A DNA stretch of 64,000 nt from Candidatus Chryseobacterium colombiense (GTDB lineage Bacteria; Bacteroidota; Bacteroidia; Flavobacteriales; Weeksellaceae): contig CP119310.1 of the NCBI GenBank assembly GCA_029203185.1, forward strand, positions 310,001 through 374,000, read 5' to 3'. The first letter of the stretch is position 1. Each line of letters starts with the position of its first letter. Position numbers and translations under genes: made by a program. Shown here piece after piece: positions 35,386 to 43,784 of this stretch. Under the pieces are notes generated by a model that saw only the letters and a list, made by a program, of their open reading frames with translations, was not told the DNA's origin and ran no database searches.

Positions 35386-36765
35386 TTATAAATAAATCTG
35401 GAATTGTATAATAAATTCTCCTTTAGATTTCGGGCTTTCCGTTGGATTTGTATAAATAGGTCTTGTAGAATATTGCGTTGTAATTTTCGCATGATGACCG
35501 TCGATAAACCAGTTGGCGCCGACATCAAATTGTGAGGAAGATTTATCAAAAGCCTCAAAATTTTTATAAGTATACGCCGCAAAAGGCTGAATTCTGATTT
35601 TCGGCTTTTCTGTTTGATTTGGCAAAAGCAAACCCGCTTGTGCATAGATAATATTACCTGTTCCGATCGTAGGTTGTAGATTTCCCGGTCCTGCAATCGC
35701 TTTATCGCCAATAAAATTTGGATCTGCAGAAGCGATATTCATAATTCCTAAATTTCTGATGTAATTTGGACCAAATTGATAGTTGTAATACCCCGCATAG
35801 GCCGAAACTGCCATTTTATTTTTAGCATTTCCCAAAGGAATATCCGCAAAAGCATCGATGGCAACAAGTGTAATGTCGTGTTTTTCAATATTTGAATTCA
35901 CGGAAGTTCTCGTTCCTTCTTTTTGATGATAAAAACCTGCGCCCAGATTGAAAACCTTTTTTGTTCCTAAATAAGATCCCACTTTAAAGGGTAATAAATT
36001 AGATTCTTCATCCAGAAATTGATATTCAGCATAGCCTGCTTTTGAGAAATTCGGATTTCCATTGTTGTCGACAGCCACTGCTTTTGCCGGATCTGTAACA
36101 TTTGTTGGTGTTAAATCTGTCGCAAAAGGCTTGTTTAGGCTAAAACGATACTCCAGTTTCCCATATTTTCCTTTTGCAAACATTCCCAATTGTCTGGCGA
36201 ACTGGTCAGAATTATCGATTAAAGGCCATGAGAAAATAGGGGAGTCGACTGTAAGGAAATTCAATGTGGAAGCCATCGTCATTCGGGAAAGTCCCATGTA
36301 ATAATGCAATCCCGCTCCTAAAGATAAACTGAATTTGCCTGCTTCACCAGGTAAAATAACTGCATATTCGTTCCAGGCGTCATGAAAAAACATTTGTGGC
36401 TTTTTCCCGTTTCCATAGCCTCCCGTTCCTGAAGTTCCCGAACCACCTCCGTTGATAAATGTCTGATTATTAATTCCAAAATGTGCTAAAATCATATATC
36501 TTTTGGAAATTTGAGCATATGCTAAAGCACGTAATCGTCTGTTTCCCAGACTCCAGGAATTATCGGTAGGTTCTCCGCCAACGATACTTCCGGGGTTCAT
36601 TTGGGTATTTCTTAACCAAAACTGGTCCCACAAAATAAATCTGACATATTTGTCGCCTTGTGGATTTAAGTTAACTTTCAGTCCATTTCCATAATCAGGC
36701 GAACCTTGAGAATATAAAGAATTGCTGATTAAAGCCAATCCAATAAAAGTGAGTAATTTCTTCAT
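35386..36765 (-). CDS. Outer-membrane porin (OprO/P-like)
   Basis: 459 residues. A signal peptide ends near NSLYSQ (residue 20). Alternating aromatic strands continue to a terminal QFQIYL with Leu rather than Phe at the end. Motifs such as YVRFILWDQFWLRNTQ near the N-terminus and FDVGANWFIDGHHAKITTQY near the end (phosphate-selective porin O/P-type strand pattern) support a 16-strand porin. It may admit carboxylates for the adjacent transporter. The 252-bp region upstream holds an inverted repeat. Confidence 0.8.
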   Translation of the reverse strand: MKKLLTFIGLALISNSLYSQGSPDYGNGLKVNLNPQGDKYVRFILWDQFWLRNTQMNPGSIVGGEPTDNSWSLGNRRLRALAYAQISKRYMILAHFGINNQTFINGGGSGTSGTGGYGNGKKPQMFFHDAWNEYAVILPGEAGKFSLSLGAGLHYYMGLSRMTMASTLNFLTVDSPIFSWPLIDNSDQFARQLGMFAKGKYGKLEYRFSLNKPFATDLTPTNVTDPAKAVAVDNNGNPNFSKAGYAEYQFLDEESNLLPFKVGSYLGTKKVFNLGAGFYHQKEGTRTSVNSNIEKHDITLVAIDAFADIPLGNAKNKMAVSAYAGYYNYQFGPNYIRNLGIMNIASADPNFIGDKAIAGPGNLQPTIGTGNIIYAQAGLLLPNQTEKPKIRIQPFAAYTYKNFEAFDKSSSQFDVGANWFIDGHHAKITTQYSTRPIYTNPTESPKSKGEFIIQFQIYL

Positions 36766-36861
36766 AAATTATCAATTTTTGGCGTTGTTTTTTGTGAAAG
36801 CCAAATTGTAATTAATAATTTGTTTGAAAAAATTTAATATATATTAATGCTAAGTGTATAG

Positions 36862-37000
36862 TTATAAGTTATTAATGATGAATTATAAGTTATTGAAATG
36901 GATGGATTTTTGAATCGTTTTTATATTTAATGTTTTGATTTTAAGCTATTTATTTTTTTTTGATCATACGTAACAAAAACTCATAATTAATAACTTATAA
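36862..37000. repeat. Inverted repeat, 20-bp arms, AT-rich
   Basis: Arms TTATAAGTTATTAATGATGA (36862-36881) and its reverse complement at 36981-37000 match at 19 of 20 bases and are 99 nt apart. Further partial copies of TTATAAGTTAT surround them. Such AACTTATAACT-type strings recur between genes of this group. Confidence 0.6.
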
Positions 37001-37017
37001 CTCATAACTTACCAAAG

Positions 37018-37434
37018 TTACTTTTTAAATCGTTCCCATTTTATCAACATATATTTATCAGCAAACTGAGTAATAATTAAGCCTGAATTTTTAATGTTTT
37101 CTTCTTTGCTCATGTATTCAATCAATTCGTTTTGCTTTAAAATTTTATACACCGGATGAAATTCGGAATGAGGTGGTCTTACGATATTGTATTTTTTGAT
37201 CCATGCACTGATAGTAACATGAGAAACGCCAATGATTCTTTCTATTTCTCGGAAACTTAAACCTTCCAGATAGAGCTGTAATGCTTTTGTTACGTAGTAA
37301 TCATCTATTTGTTTTCCCAGCTTTTTTACCGTGAAATAATAGTTACAGTCTTTGCAGTGGAAGCGTTGTTTTTCATTCACGATTCCACTTTTTACAACTT
37401 TTATACTGTTGCATTTTGGACATTGGTTTTCCAT
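37018..37434 (-). CDS. Zinc-ribbon plus HTH protein, transposase-derived
   Basis: 138 residues. A zinc ribbon CPKC-x21-CKDC-like module (residues about 5-35) is followed by an HTH (LEGLSFREIERIIGVSHVTI, residues about 52-72) and a charged tail of 50 residues. This is the N-terminal layout of IS1 InsA and related transposases, but there is no DDE catalytic domain, no partner ORF and no terminal inverted repeat around it. It is probably a domesticated DNA-binding protein or a solo remnant. Its targets are unknown. Confidence 0.7.
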   Translation of the reverse strand: MENQCPKCNSIKVVKSGIVNEKQRFHCKDCNYYFTVKKLGKQIDDYYVTKALQLYLEGLSFREIERIIGVSHVTISAWIKKYNIVRPPHSEFHPVYKILKQNELIEYMSKEENIKNSGLIITQFADKYMLIKWERFKK

Positions 37435-37541
37435 AACTATATCTTTTTAGCAAATATATAATAACTTAGCAAAATATTAATTTAGTGTAAAGATAAAATT
37501 ACCTGTATATTAAATTAATTCAATAAAATTATCTTTTTTAT

Positions 37542-37573
37542 TTGGTTTTAAAAGAAATTATATTTTAAATTTG
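37542..37573 (+). promoter_or_regulatory. Promoter of the arginine operon
   Basis: TTG (37542-37544), 21-nt spacer, TAAATTTG (37566-37573), 21 nt before the GNAT ATG. Both boxes and the spacing fit the Bacteroidota consensus. Confidence 0.7.
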
Positions 37574-37594
37574 CCAAAAAATTTAGATAAATAA

Positions 37595-38194
37595 ATGGAA
37601 ATAGAAATTTCCTCATCCATACATCTGATGTATGTGAGTGAAATACAGCAGGAAATGTACGATTCTGCACAGCGTAGAGGAACGGGGATTGCCAAACGTT
37701 CCATAGAATATTTAAGTAAGAAGATTTCAGAAGGCAATGCTGTGGTGGCTACTGAAAACGGAGAGTGGGTGGGTTTCTGTTATATAGAAACCTGGTCGCA
37801 TGGTCAGTTTGTGGCTAACTCCGGATTGATTGTTTCTCCTAAATTCAGGGAAAGAGGTGCTGCAACTTTAATTAAAAATAAAGTTTTCCAATTATCTAGA
37901 GAAAAATATCCGAATGCGAAAGTCTTCGGTCTTACCACAGGTCTTGCCGTAATGAAAATCAACAGTGATTTAGGCTATAAACCGGTAATTTATTCTGAGC
38001 TTACTCAGGATGAGGAATTCTGGAACGGCTGTAAGAACTGTGTGAACTATGAAATTTTAATGAAAAAAGAACGTAAAAACTGCCTGTGCACGGCCATGCT
38101 TTTCGTTCCTGAAAATATAACAAAAAATGGAGCTGCCCATACGCAGCCGGAAATTAAATATAGCAATGAACAAGAAAGTCATCTTAGCGTTTAG
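37595..38194 (+). CDS. GNAT acyltransferase, putative N-acylglutamate synthase
   Basis: 199 residues. GNAT core at about residues 10-135; the acyl-CoA binding loop is SGLIVSPKFRERGAATLI (R-x-x-G-x-A type). The tail holds four Cys (146, 149, 163, 165), a possible metal site. It is the first gene of the arginine operon and overlaps argG by 29 nt. No argA or argJ is in the window, so this protein is the natural candidate for the first step, transfer of an acetyl or succinyl group to glutamate. Function is inferred from place, not shown by sequence. Confidence 0.8.
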   Translation: MEIEISSSIHLMYVSEIQQEMYDSAQRRGTGIAKRSIEYLSKKISEGNAVVATENGEWVGFCYIETWSHGQFVANSGLIVSPKFRERGAATLIKNKVFQLSREKYPNAKVFGLTTGLAVMKINSDLGYKPVIYSELTQDEEFWNGCKNCVNYEILMKKERKNCLCTAMLFVPENITKNGAAHTQPEIKYSNEQESHLSV

Positions 38195-39362
38195 CGGAGG
38201 GTTGGATACCTCTTACTGTGCTAAATATCTTAGTGAGACACTGGGATATGATGTGTATGCAGTTACTGTAAATACCGGAGGTTTTTCTAAAGAAGAAGAG
38301 AAAGAACTGGAAAGGAAAGCCTTAAATCTTGGGGTGAAAGAATACAGGTGTGTAGATGCTCAGGAAGATTATTACAATTCTTGCGTAAAGTATTTGATTT
38401 TTGGGAATGTTTTAAAAAATAATACCTATCCGTTGTCTGTAAGTGCGGAACGTACGATTCAGGCGCAGGAAATTGCAAAATTCGCGATTGAAGTCGGTGC
38501 TGATGCCATTGCTCATGGAAGCACGGGAGCAGGAAATGACCAGGTCCGTTTTGACTTGATTTTCCAGGTAATGTGTCCGAATGTTGAGATCATTACGCCG
38601 ATTCGTGATAAGGCTTTGTCTCGTGAAGAGGAAATCGAGTTTTTGAAAAATAACGGCTATGAAATGGAGTTCCATAAAGCGCAATATTCTGTGAATAAAG
38701 GACTTTGGGGTACTTCGGTAGGTGGAAAAGAAACGTTGACGTCAAGAAATTATCTCCCCGAAGAAGCTTTTCCGTCTCAAATTAAAGAAACTGAGCCTTC
38801 TGAATTGGAAATTGAGTTTAAAAATGGAGAAGTTGTGGCTGTAAACGGAGAAAATTTTGAACATTCTGTTTATGCGATTCAGAAAATTGAAGAATTAGCT
38901 TCGGCTTATGGAATTGGTAGAGATATTCACGTTGGAGATACGATTGTGGGAATCAAAGGAAGAGTTGGTTTTGAAGCGGCTGCAGCATCTGTAATTATCA
39001 AAGCGCACCATTTATTGGAAAAACATACGCTTTCAAAATATCAGCAGATGATGAAGTCCCAATTATCCGATTGGTACGGAAACTGGCTTCACGAAGCACT
39101 TTTCTTAGATCCAGTGATGAGAAATATCGAGTCTTTCTTGGTTGATTCTCAAAAAACGGTCAGTGGAAAAGTTTTTGTAACTCTTCATCCTTACCGATTT
39201 ATCTTGAATGGAATTGAATCTGAACACGATCTAATGTCTGATAAATTCGGAAGTTATGGAGAAGCAAACAGAGCTTGGACGGGAGAAGATGTGAAAGGGT
39301 ATACTAAAATTGTAAGCAATTCCTTGAATATATATCATCAGATTAACGCAACCAAAATATGA
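38166..39362 (+). CDS. argG: Argininosuccinate synthase
   Basis: 398 residues from ATG 38166 (the frame extends 13 codons upstream inside the GNAT gene). ATP loop LAFSGGLDTSYC at the start and HGSTGAGNDQVRFD near residue 115 are diagnostic. It joins citrulline and aspartate with ATP to argininosuccinate. Start overlaps the GNAT gene by 29 nt and the stop overlaps argC by 4 nt, so all three are translationally linked. Confidence 0.96.
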   Translation: MNKKVILAFSGGLDTSYCAKYLSETLGYDVYAVTVNTGGFSKEEEKELERKALNLGVKEYRCVDAQEDYYNSCVKYLIFGNVLKNNTYPLSVSAERTIQAQEIAKFAIEVGADAIAHGSTGAGNDQVRFDLIFQVMCPNVEIITPIRDKALSREEEIEFLKNNGYEMEFHKAQYSVNKGLWGTSVGGKETLTSRNYLPEEAFPSQIKETEPSELEIEFKNGEVVAVNGENFEHSVYAIQKIEELASAYGIGRDIHVGDTIVGIKGRVGFEAAAASVIIKAHHLLEKHTLSKYQQMMKSQLSDWYGNWLHEALFLDPVMRNIESFLVDSQKTVSGKVFVTLHPYRFILNGIESEHDLMSDKFGSYGEANRAWTGEDVKGYTKIVSNSLNIYHQINATKI

Positions 39363-40321
39363 AAACAGTAGGAATTGTAGGCGCCAACGGTTACACGGGA
39401 AGCGAATTGGTTCGGCTGCTGGCTTTTCATCCTCATGTGTCTTTGAGTTTTTTATATAGTCGTTCGAATTCGGGCACAAAAATTTCAGATTTGTACCCGG
39501 ATTTAGCGACGGTCTGTGAAATACTTTTAACAGATCATCCAGAAGAAGTGGATATTTTATTTTTATGTCTTCCTCACAAAGAAAGTCAGAATTGGCTGAA
39601 TCAAAATGCTGTAAAAGATTCAACGTTGGTCATTGATTTAGGAAATGATTTTCGCTTAGACGGGAATTTCGGAAACAGAAATTTTATCTACGGATTACCT
39701 GAAATCAATAAAAAACAACTTTCCGGAGCGAAAAGTATTGCCAATCCAGGGTGTTTTGCAACGGCTATTCAACTGGCTTTGCTTCCATTAGCTCAAAAAG
39801 GTTTGTTAAATGAAGTGTATACAACAGGAATCACAGGTTCTACAGGAGCGGGGCAGTCTTTACAGGCAACAACGCATTTTACCTGGAGGAATGATAATAT
39901 CTCAGCCTATAAAACTTTGACACATCAGCATGTGGATGAGATTTTACAGCAGTTAATTGCTTATAATACAAATGAAATCAGTCTGAATTTTGTTCCATGG
40001 AGAGGGGATTTTGCGAGAGGGATTTTTACAAGTTCCACTGTGAAAACAGATTTAGAACTTTCAGATATTGAGCAATTGTTTAAGGATTTTTATGAAGATG
40101 AGCCTTTCGTAAAGGTAAGCGAAAAAGCAATTGACTTAAAACAGGTTGTCAACACGAATCGCTGTGTGATTCATATTGAAAAGAGTGGAAATGTTGCAGT
40201 AATTCACTCAGCGATTGACAATTTGTTGAAAGGTGCTTCCGGACAGGCGGTGCAAAATATGAATATTGCCATGGGTTGGGAAGATAATTCAGGATTAAAC
40301 TTAAAACCAATAGCATTTTAA
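39359..40321 (+). CDS. argC: N-acyl-gamma-glutamyl-phosphate reductase
   Basis: 320 residues. NAD(P)-binding GIVGANGYTGSELVRLL at residues 5-21; the catalytic Cys132 lies in IANPGCFATAIQL. It reduces N-acylglutamyl phosphate to the semialdehyde. Its ATG overlaps the argG stop (ATGA). If the pathway runs on succinylated intermediates (see the carbamoyltransferase), this enzyme would use the succinyl form. Confidence 0.96.
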   Translation: MKTVGIVGANGYTGSELVRLLAFHPHVSLSFLYSRSNSGTKISDLYPDLATVCEILLTDHPEEVDILFLCLPHKESQNWLNQNAVKDSTLVIDLGNDFRLDGNFGNRNFIYGLPEINKKQLSGAKSIANPGCFATAIQLALLPLAQKGLLNEVYTTGITGSTGAGQSLQATTHFTWRNDNISAYKTLTHQHVDEILQQLIAYNTNEISLNFVPWRGDFARGIFTSSTVKTDLELSDIEQLFKDFYEDEPFVKVSEKAIDLKQVVNTNRCVIHIEKSGNVAVIHSAIDNLLKGASGQAVQNMNIAMGWEDNSGLNLKPIAF

Positions 40322-40656
40322 TATCAAAGTAAAATGTTTGTCATGCTGAGCTTGTCGAAGCATCTCTATTGTAGTTTGTAATTAATTTTTAAAGCCCAAT
40401 CAAAACCGACCTAGGAAAATGAATCGTTAAGAAAAATAATTTTGTGAACGTTAAGAAAATCCCACTGTTTGAGTGCGACACAAATATTGAAACGAAGAAC
40501 TAATATTCAGTTCGCATGAGTTTTGGGATTTTTAGAGAACAAAAATATTTTTTAGCGGAAGTTTCCAAGTCTTGAACTTTTGTTTCAAGACAAAAGAAAA
40601 ATAATAAAGATAGTTGTTAAAAACCAACAACTATCAACCAAAAACAATCAACTAAG
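40322..40656 (+). other. Gene-free stretch between argC and argD with dispersed repeats
   Basis: 335 bases without a gene. At 40339-40365 lies one copy of the TGTCATGCTGAG repeat, nearly identical to the arm at 46606-46632. Further on is a low-complexity repeat with CTTGAACTTTTGTTTCAAG (about 40571-40589), and at 40609-40635 a perfect 10-bp hairpin GATAGTTGTT / AACAACTATC without a T run, 21 nt before the argD start. No promoter box is seen, so argD may depend on read-through. Confidence 0.6.
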
Positions 40657-41796
40657 ATGAATTTATTCAACGTATATCCATTATTCAACATAAATCCAAT
40701 TAAAGCTCAGGGATCATTCCTTTGGGACGATAAGGGAGAACAATATCTTGATTTTTACGGAGGTCATGCTGTGATTTCTATTGGTCACAATCATCCACAT
40801 TATCAAACTCAATTAAAGAACCAGTTAGATAAAATATCTTTTTATTCAAATTCGGTTCAAAATGAATTGCAAACTGAATTGGCTGAAAAATTAGGAAAAC
40901 TTTCAAGTTTGGAAGATTACAATCTGTTTCTGTGTAATTCAGGTGCTGAAGCGAACGAAAATGCTTTAAAACTGGCTTCTTTTCACAACGGAAAGAACAA
41001 AGTGCTGTATTTTTCAGGTTCATTTCATGGAAGAACTTCCGCAGCAGTTTCTGTGACGGATAATCCAAAAATTGTTGCTCCTGTCAATTATGATGAAAGA
41101 TTCATTAAATCTGAATGGAATAATATCGAACAACTTGAAGAGGTTTTTGAAAAAAAGGGAAGTGAAATTTCATCCGTTATTATTGAAGGAATTCAGGGAG
41201 TTGGTGGAATTATGATTCCAACACTTGAATTTTTAACTAAAATCAAAGAATTATGCGAAAAACATGATGTTGTCTTGATTTTGGATGAAGTTCAGTCCGG
41301 ATACGGAAGAAGTGGTTATTTCTTCGCTCATCAGGAATTTGGAATTGAAGCCGATATCATCACAACGGCAAAAGGAATGGGAAATGGTTTTCCAATCGGC
41401 GGTGTTTTGATTCATCCGAAATTTGAGGCAAGCAATGGTTTGCTGGGAACTACTTTTGGAGGAAATCATTTGGCTTGTGTCGCGGCAATTGCTGTATTAG
41501 ACGTAATGAAAGATGAAAATCTCATCCAAAATGCTCAGGAAATGGGCACTTATATTGAAAATGAAATTAAAGGTTTTCCACATATTAAAACGATCCGAAG
41601 GAAAGGCTTGATGATTGGGATTGAACTTGACAGGGACTGCTCTGAAGTGAGGAACAGCCTGTTGTACAATCATCATATTTTCACAGGAAATTCTAATGAT
41701 AAGGCTGTGTTGAGAATTCTTCCGGCACTTAACATTAAAAAAGAAGAAACTGATTTATTCATTAATGCTTTGAAAGAAGTATTGGAGAATATTTAA
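40657..41796 (+). CDS. argD: N-acylornithine aminotransferase
   Basis: 379 residues, class III PLP aminotransferase. LFLCNSGAEANENALKLA binds the cofactor phosphate; the PLP lysine lies in ITTAKGMGNGFPIGGVL (about residue 245), preceded by LILDEVQSGYGRSG. It converts N-acylglutamate semialdehyde to N-acylornithine with glutamate. Shorter than many ArgD (about 400) but no motif is missing. Confidence 0.95.
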   Translation: MNLFNVYPLFNINPIKAQGSFLWDDKGEQYLDFYGGHAVISIGHNHPHYQTQLKNQLDKISFYSNSVQNELQTELAEKLGKLSSLEDYNLFLCNSGAEANENALKLASFHNGKNKVLYFSGSFHGRTSAAVSVTDNPKIVAPVNYDERFIKSEWNNIEQLEEVFEKKGSEISSVIIEGIQGVGGIMIPTLEFLTKIKELCEKHDVVLILDEVQSGYGRSGYFFAHQEFGIEADIITTAKGMGNGFPIGGVLIHPKFEASNGLLGTTFGGNHLACVAAIAVLDVMKDENLIQNAQEMGTYIENEIKGFPHIKTIRRKGLMIGIELDRDCSEVRNSLLYNHHIFTGNSNDKAVLRILPALNIKKEETDLFINALKEVLENI

Positions 41797-41816
41797 GCTG
41801 TGAAAATTATGCGGTC

Positions 41817-41886
41817 TGTCATTCTTAATGGAACGAAGTGAAGAATCTCTTTTATGTTGATGGATTCTCCTTTGTCAGAATGACAA
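41817..41886. repeat. Dispersed repeat with TGTCATTCT / AGAATGACA ends
   Basis: The element starts TGTCATTCTTAATGGAACGA and ends GTCAGAATGACAAA, so its ends are inverted. It lies between argD and argF' and belongs to the same set as 44871-44922 and 54530-54560. Confidence 0.6.
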
Positions 41887-42022
41887 ACGCAACTTTCAAT
41901 TGCTGAGTGAAACGCCCTTGCGAACTAGAAATATTTTCAAGTTTATTTAAAAAAAACTTCGCGACCATAGCGTTAAAACTCAACATAATATGTAAGATAA
42001 AAATCTTTAAAATCAATTCAAA

Positions 42023-42982
42023 ATGAAAAAATTCACCTCTGTGAGTGATGTTGAAAACTTACAGGAAATTATAAAAAAAGCTTTACAAATTAAACAAAAT
42101 TCTCTTTCGGAAACTGAGAAAGGAAAAGGAAAAACGATAGGACTTGTCTTTTTAAATTCAAGTTTGAGAACCCGTTTAAGCAGCCAGATTGCCGCACAGA
42201 ATTTAGGGTTGAATGTTTTAACATTAAATGCTGCTCAGGAAGCATGGAACTTGGAATTTGCAGACGGTGCTGTGATGAACGGAGATACGGTTGAACATAT
42301 TAAAGATGCGATTGAAGTATTAAATCAATATTGTGACATCATTGCGGTTCGTTGTTTTGCGGGGATGAAAAGTAAGGAAGATGATGTTAACGAAAGTATT
42401 TTAAGCCAGTTTGAACAACACGCAAAAGTTCCGGTTATTTCATTGGAATCAGCGACACGTCACCCTTTGCAGAGTTTGGCAGACTGTATCACCATTACAG
42501 AAAACTGGAAAGAAGAACGTAAACCGAAAGTGGTTTTAACGTGGGCTCCTCATATCAAACCGATTGCTCATGCGGTAGGAAATTCTTTCGCAGAATGGAT
42601 GCAGGAGATGGATGTTGAATTGGTAATAACAAATCCTGAAGGGTATGATTTGGATAAAAGCTTTACAAAAGACGTGAAAGTAATTCATGATCAGGATGAG
42701 GCGTTGAAAGATGCAGATTTTATCTATGTTAAAAATTGGTCGTCTTTTGATGACTATGCTGCGATGCCGGAAGTGAAAGAAAGTTGGATGTTAACGAACG
42801 AAAAATTGGAAAACACCAATCAGGCAAAGGTAATGCACTGTCTTCCCGTTCGTCGAAATGTGGAATTAAGCGATGAGGTAATGGATGGTGAGAATTCCAT
42901 TATTTATCAGCAGGCTAAAAACCGTATTTTTTCAGCTCAGGCAGTTTTCTCTGAAATTTTAGATGGAATTAATTCAAAATAA
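42023..42982 (+). CDS. argF': N-acylornithine carbamoyltransferase, probably N-succinylornithine type
   Basis: 319 residues. Carbamoyl-phosphate loop FLNSSLRTRLSSQ at residues 43-55; ATRHPLQSLAD and MHCLPVRRNVE are typical of acetyl/succinylornithine transcarbamylases, not of ornithine transcarbamylase. At the position that decides the acyl group (Glu92 in Xanthomonas, Pro90 in Bacteroides fragilis, as I recall) this protein has Val90 in MNGDTVEHIKDA. Published mutants with small residues there were reported to use succinylornithine, so that substrate is predicted. It produces N-acylcitrulline. Confidence 0.92.
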   Translation: MKKFTSVSDVENLQEIIKKALQIKQNSLSETEKGKGKTIGLVFLNSSLRTRLSSQIAAQNLGLNVLTLNAAQEAWNLEFADGAVMNGDTVEHIKDAIEVLNQYCDIIAVRCFAGMKSKEDDVNESILSQFEQHAKVPVISLESATRHPLQSLADCITITENWKEERKPKVVLTWAPHIKPIAHAVGNSFAEWMQEMDVELVITNPEGYDLDKSFTKDVKVIHDQDEALKDADFIYVKNWSSFDDYAAMPEVKESWMLTNEKLENTNQAKVMHCLPVRRNVELSDEVMDGENSIIYQQAKNRIFSAQAVFSEILDGINSK

Positions 42983-42989
42983 TCAAATC

Positions 42990-43784
42990 ATGCAAGAAAA
43001 GCTTTTCGTCATAAAAATTGGAGGTGCTTTGATTGATGATGAGGAATTATTGGAAGAATTCCTGGAGCAGTTTGCCCAGATTCAGGAAAAAAAGATTCTC
43101 GTTCATGGTGGTGGAAAATTAGCAACAACATTGGCAGACAAGTTGGGAATTGAACAGAAGCTGGTGAATGGACGTAGAATTACGGATAAAGATACCTTAG
43201 ATATTGTAGCGATGGTCTATGCAGGAGGAATCAACAAAAATATTGTAGCCAAACTTCAGCAGAAAAAATGCAAGGCTATAGGATTCTCAGGTGCCGATGC
43301 GAACCTAATTAAAGCAACTAAACGTGAAGATGATGAAATCGATTTTGGATTTGTGGGCGATATTACGGAAAAAGGTGTGAATAGAAAACTGATTTCAAAG
43401 TTGCTTAAACTTGAATTGGTTCCTGTATTTTCCGCAATTACGCATGATAAAAAAGGACATCTTTTCAATACAAATGCAGATACGATTGCTTCTGTAATTG
43501 CTCAAGCTTTGTCGGTAAAATATGATGTGGAATTATTGTATTGCTTTGATAAAGAAGGTGTTTTGGAGGATGTTAATAATCCGAAATCTGTTATTAAGAA
43601 TATTTCCGAAGAAGAGTTTTCTACATTAAAAGATGAAGGAAAACTTCACAAAGGAATTCTTCCAAAATTAGAAAATGCTCTTGGAGCTGTAAAAAATAAT
43701 GTAAATAAGGTATTCCTGATTAAAGAAACCGAACTGAAAAACCATATAGAAAACCATCATGCAGGAACTGAAATCTGTTTATAG
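42990..43784 (+). CDS. argB: N-acylglutamate kinase
   Basis: 264 residues from ATG 42990, 7 nt after the carbamoyltransferase stop. The upstream in-frame ATG at 42963 lies inside the preceding gene and is less likely. Kinase signatures FVIKIGGALIDD, VHGGGKLATTLA and NTNADTIASVIA are present. It phosphorylates N-acylglutamate. The C-terminus overlaps the next gene by 26 nt. The arginine-sensing N-terminal helix of feedback-inhibited kinases appears to be absent, as the protein starts directly with the first strand. Confidence 0.94.
   Translation: MQEKLFVIKIGGALIDDEELLEEFLEQFAQIQEKKILVHGGGKLATTLADKLGIEQKLVNGRRITDKDTLDIVAMVYAGGINKNIVAKLQQKKCKAIGFSGADANLIKATKREDDEIDFGFVGDITEKGVNRKLISKLLKLELVPVFSAITHDKKGHLFNTNADTIASVIAQALSVKYDVELLYCFDKEGVLEDVNNPKSVIKNISEEEFSTLKDEGKLHKGILPKLENALGAVKNNVNKVFLIKETELKNHIENHHAGTEICL

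Noticed and set aside
40609..40635. Perfect 10-bp hairpin before argD as a terminator
   Set aside because: No T run follows, and the flanking sequence is the CAACTATCAACCA-type low-complexity string common between genes here. Kept only as part of the intergenic description.
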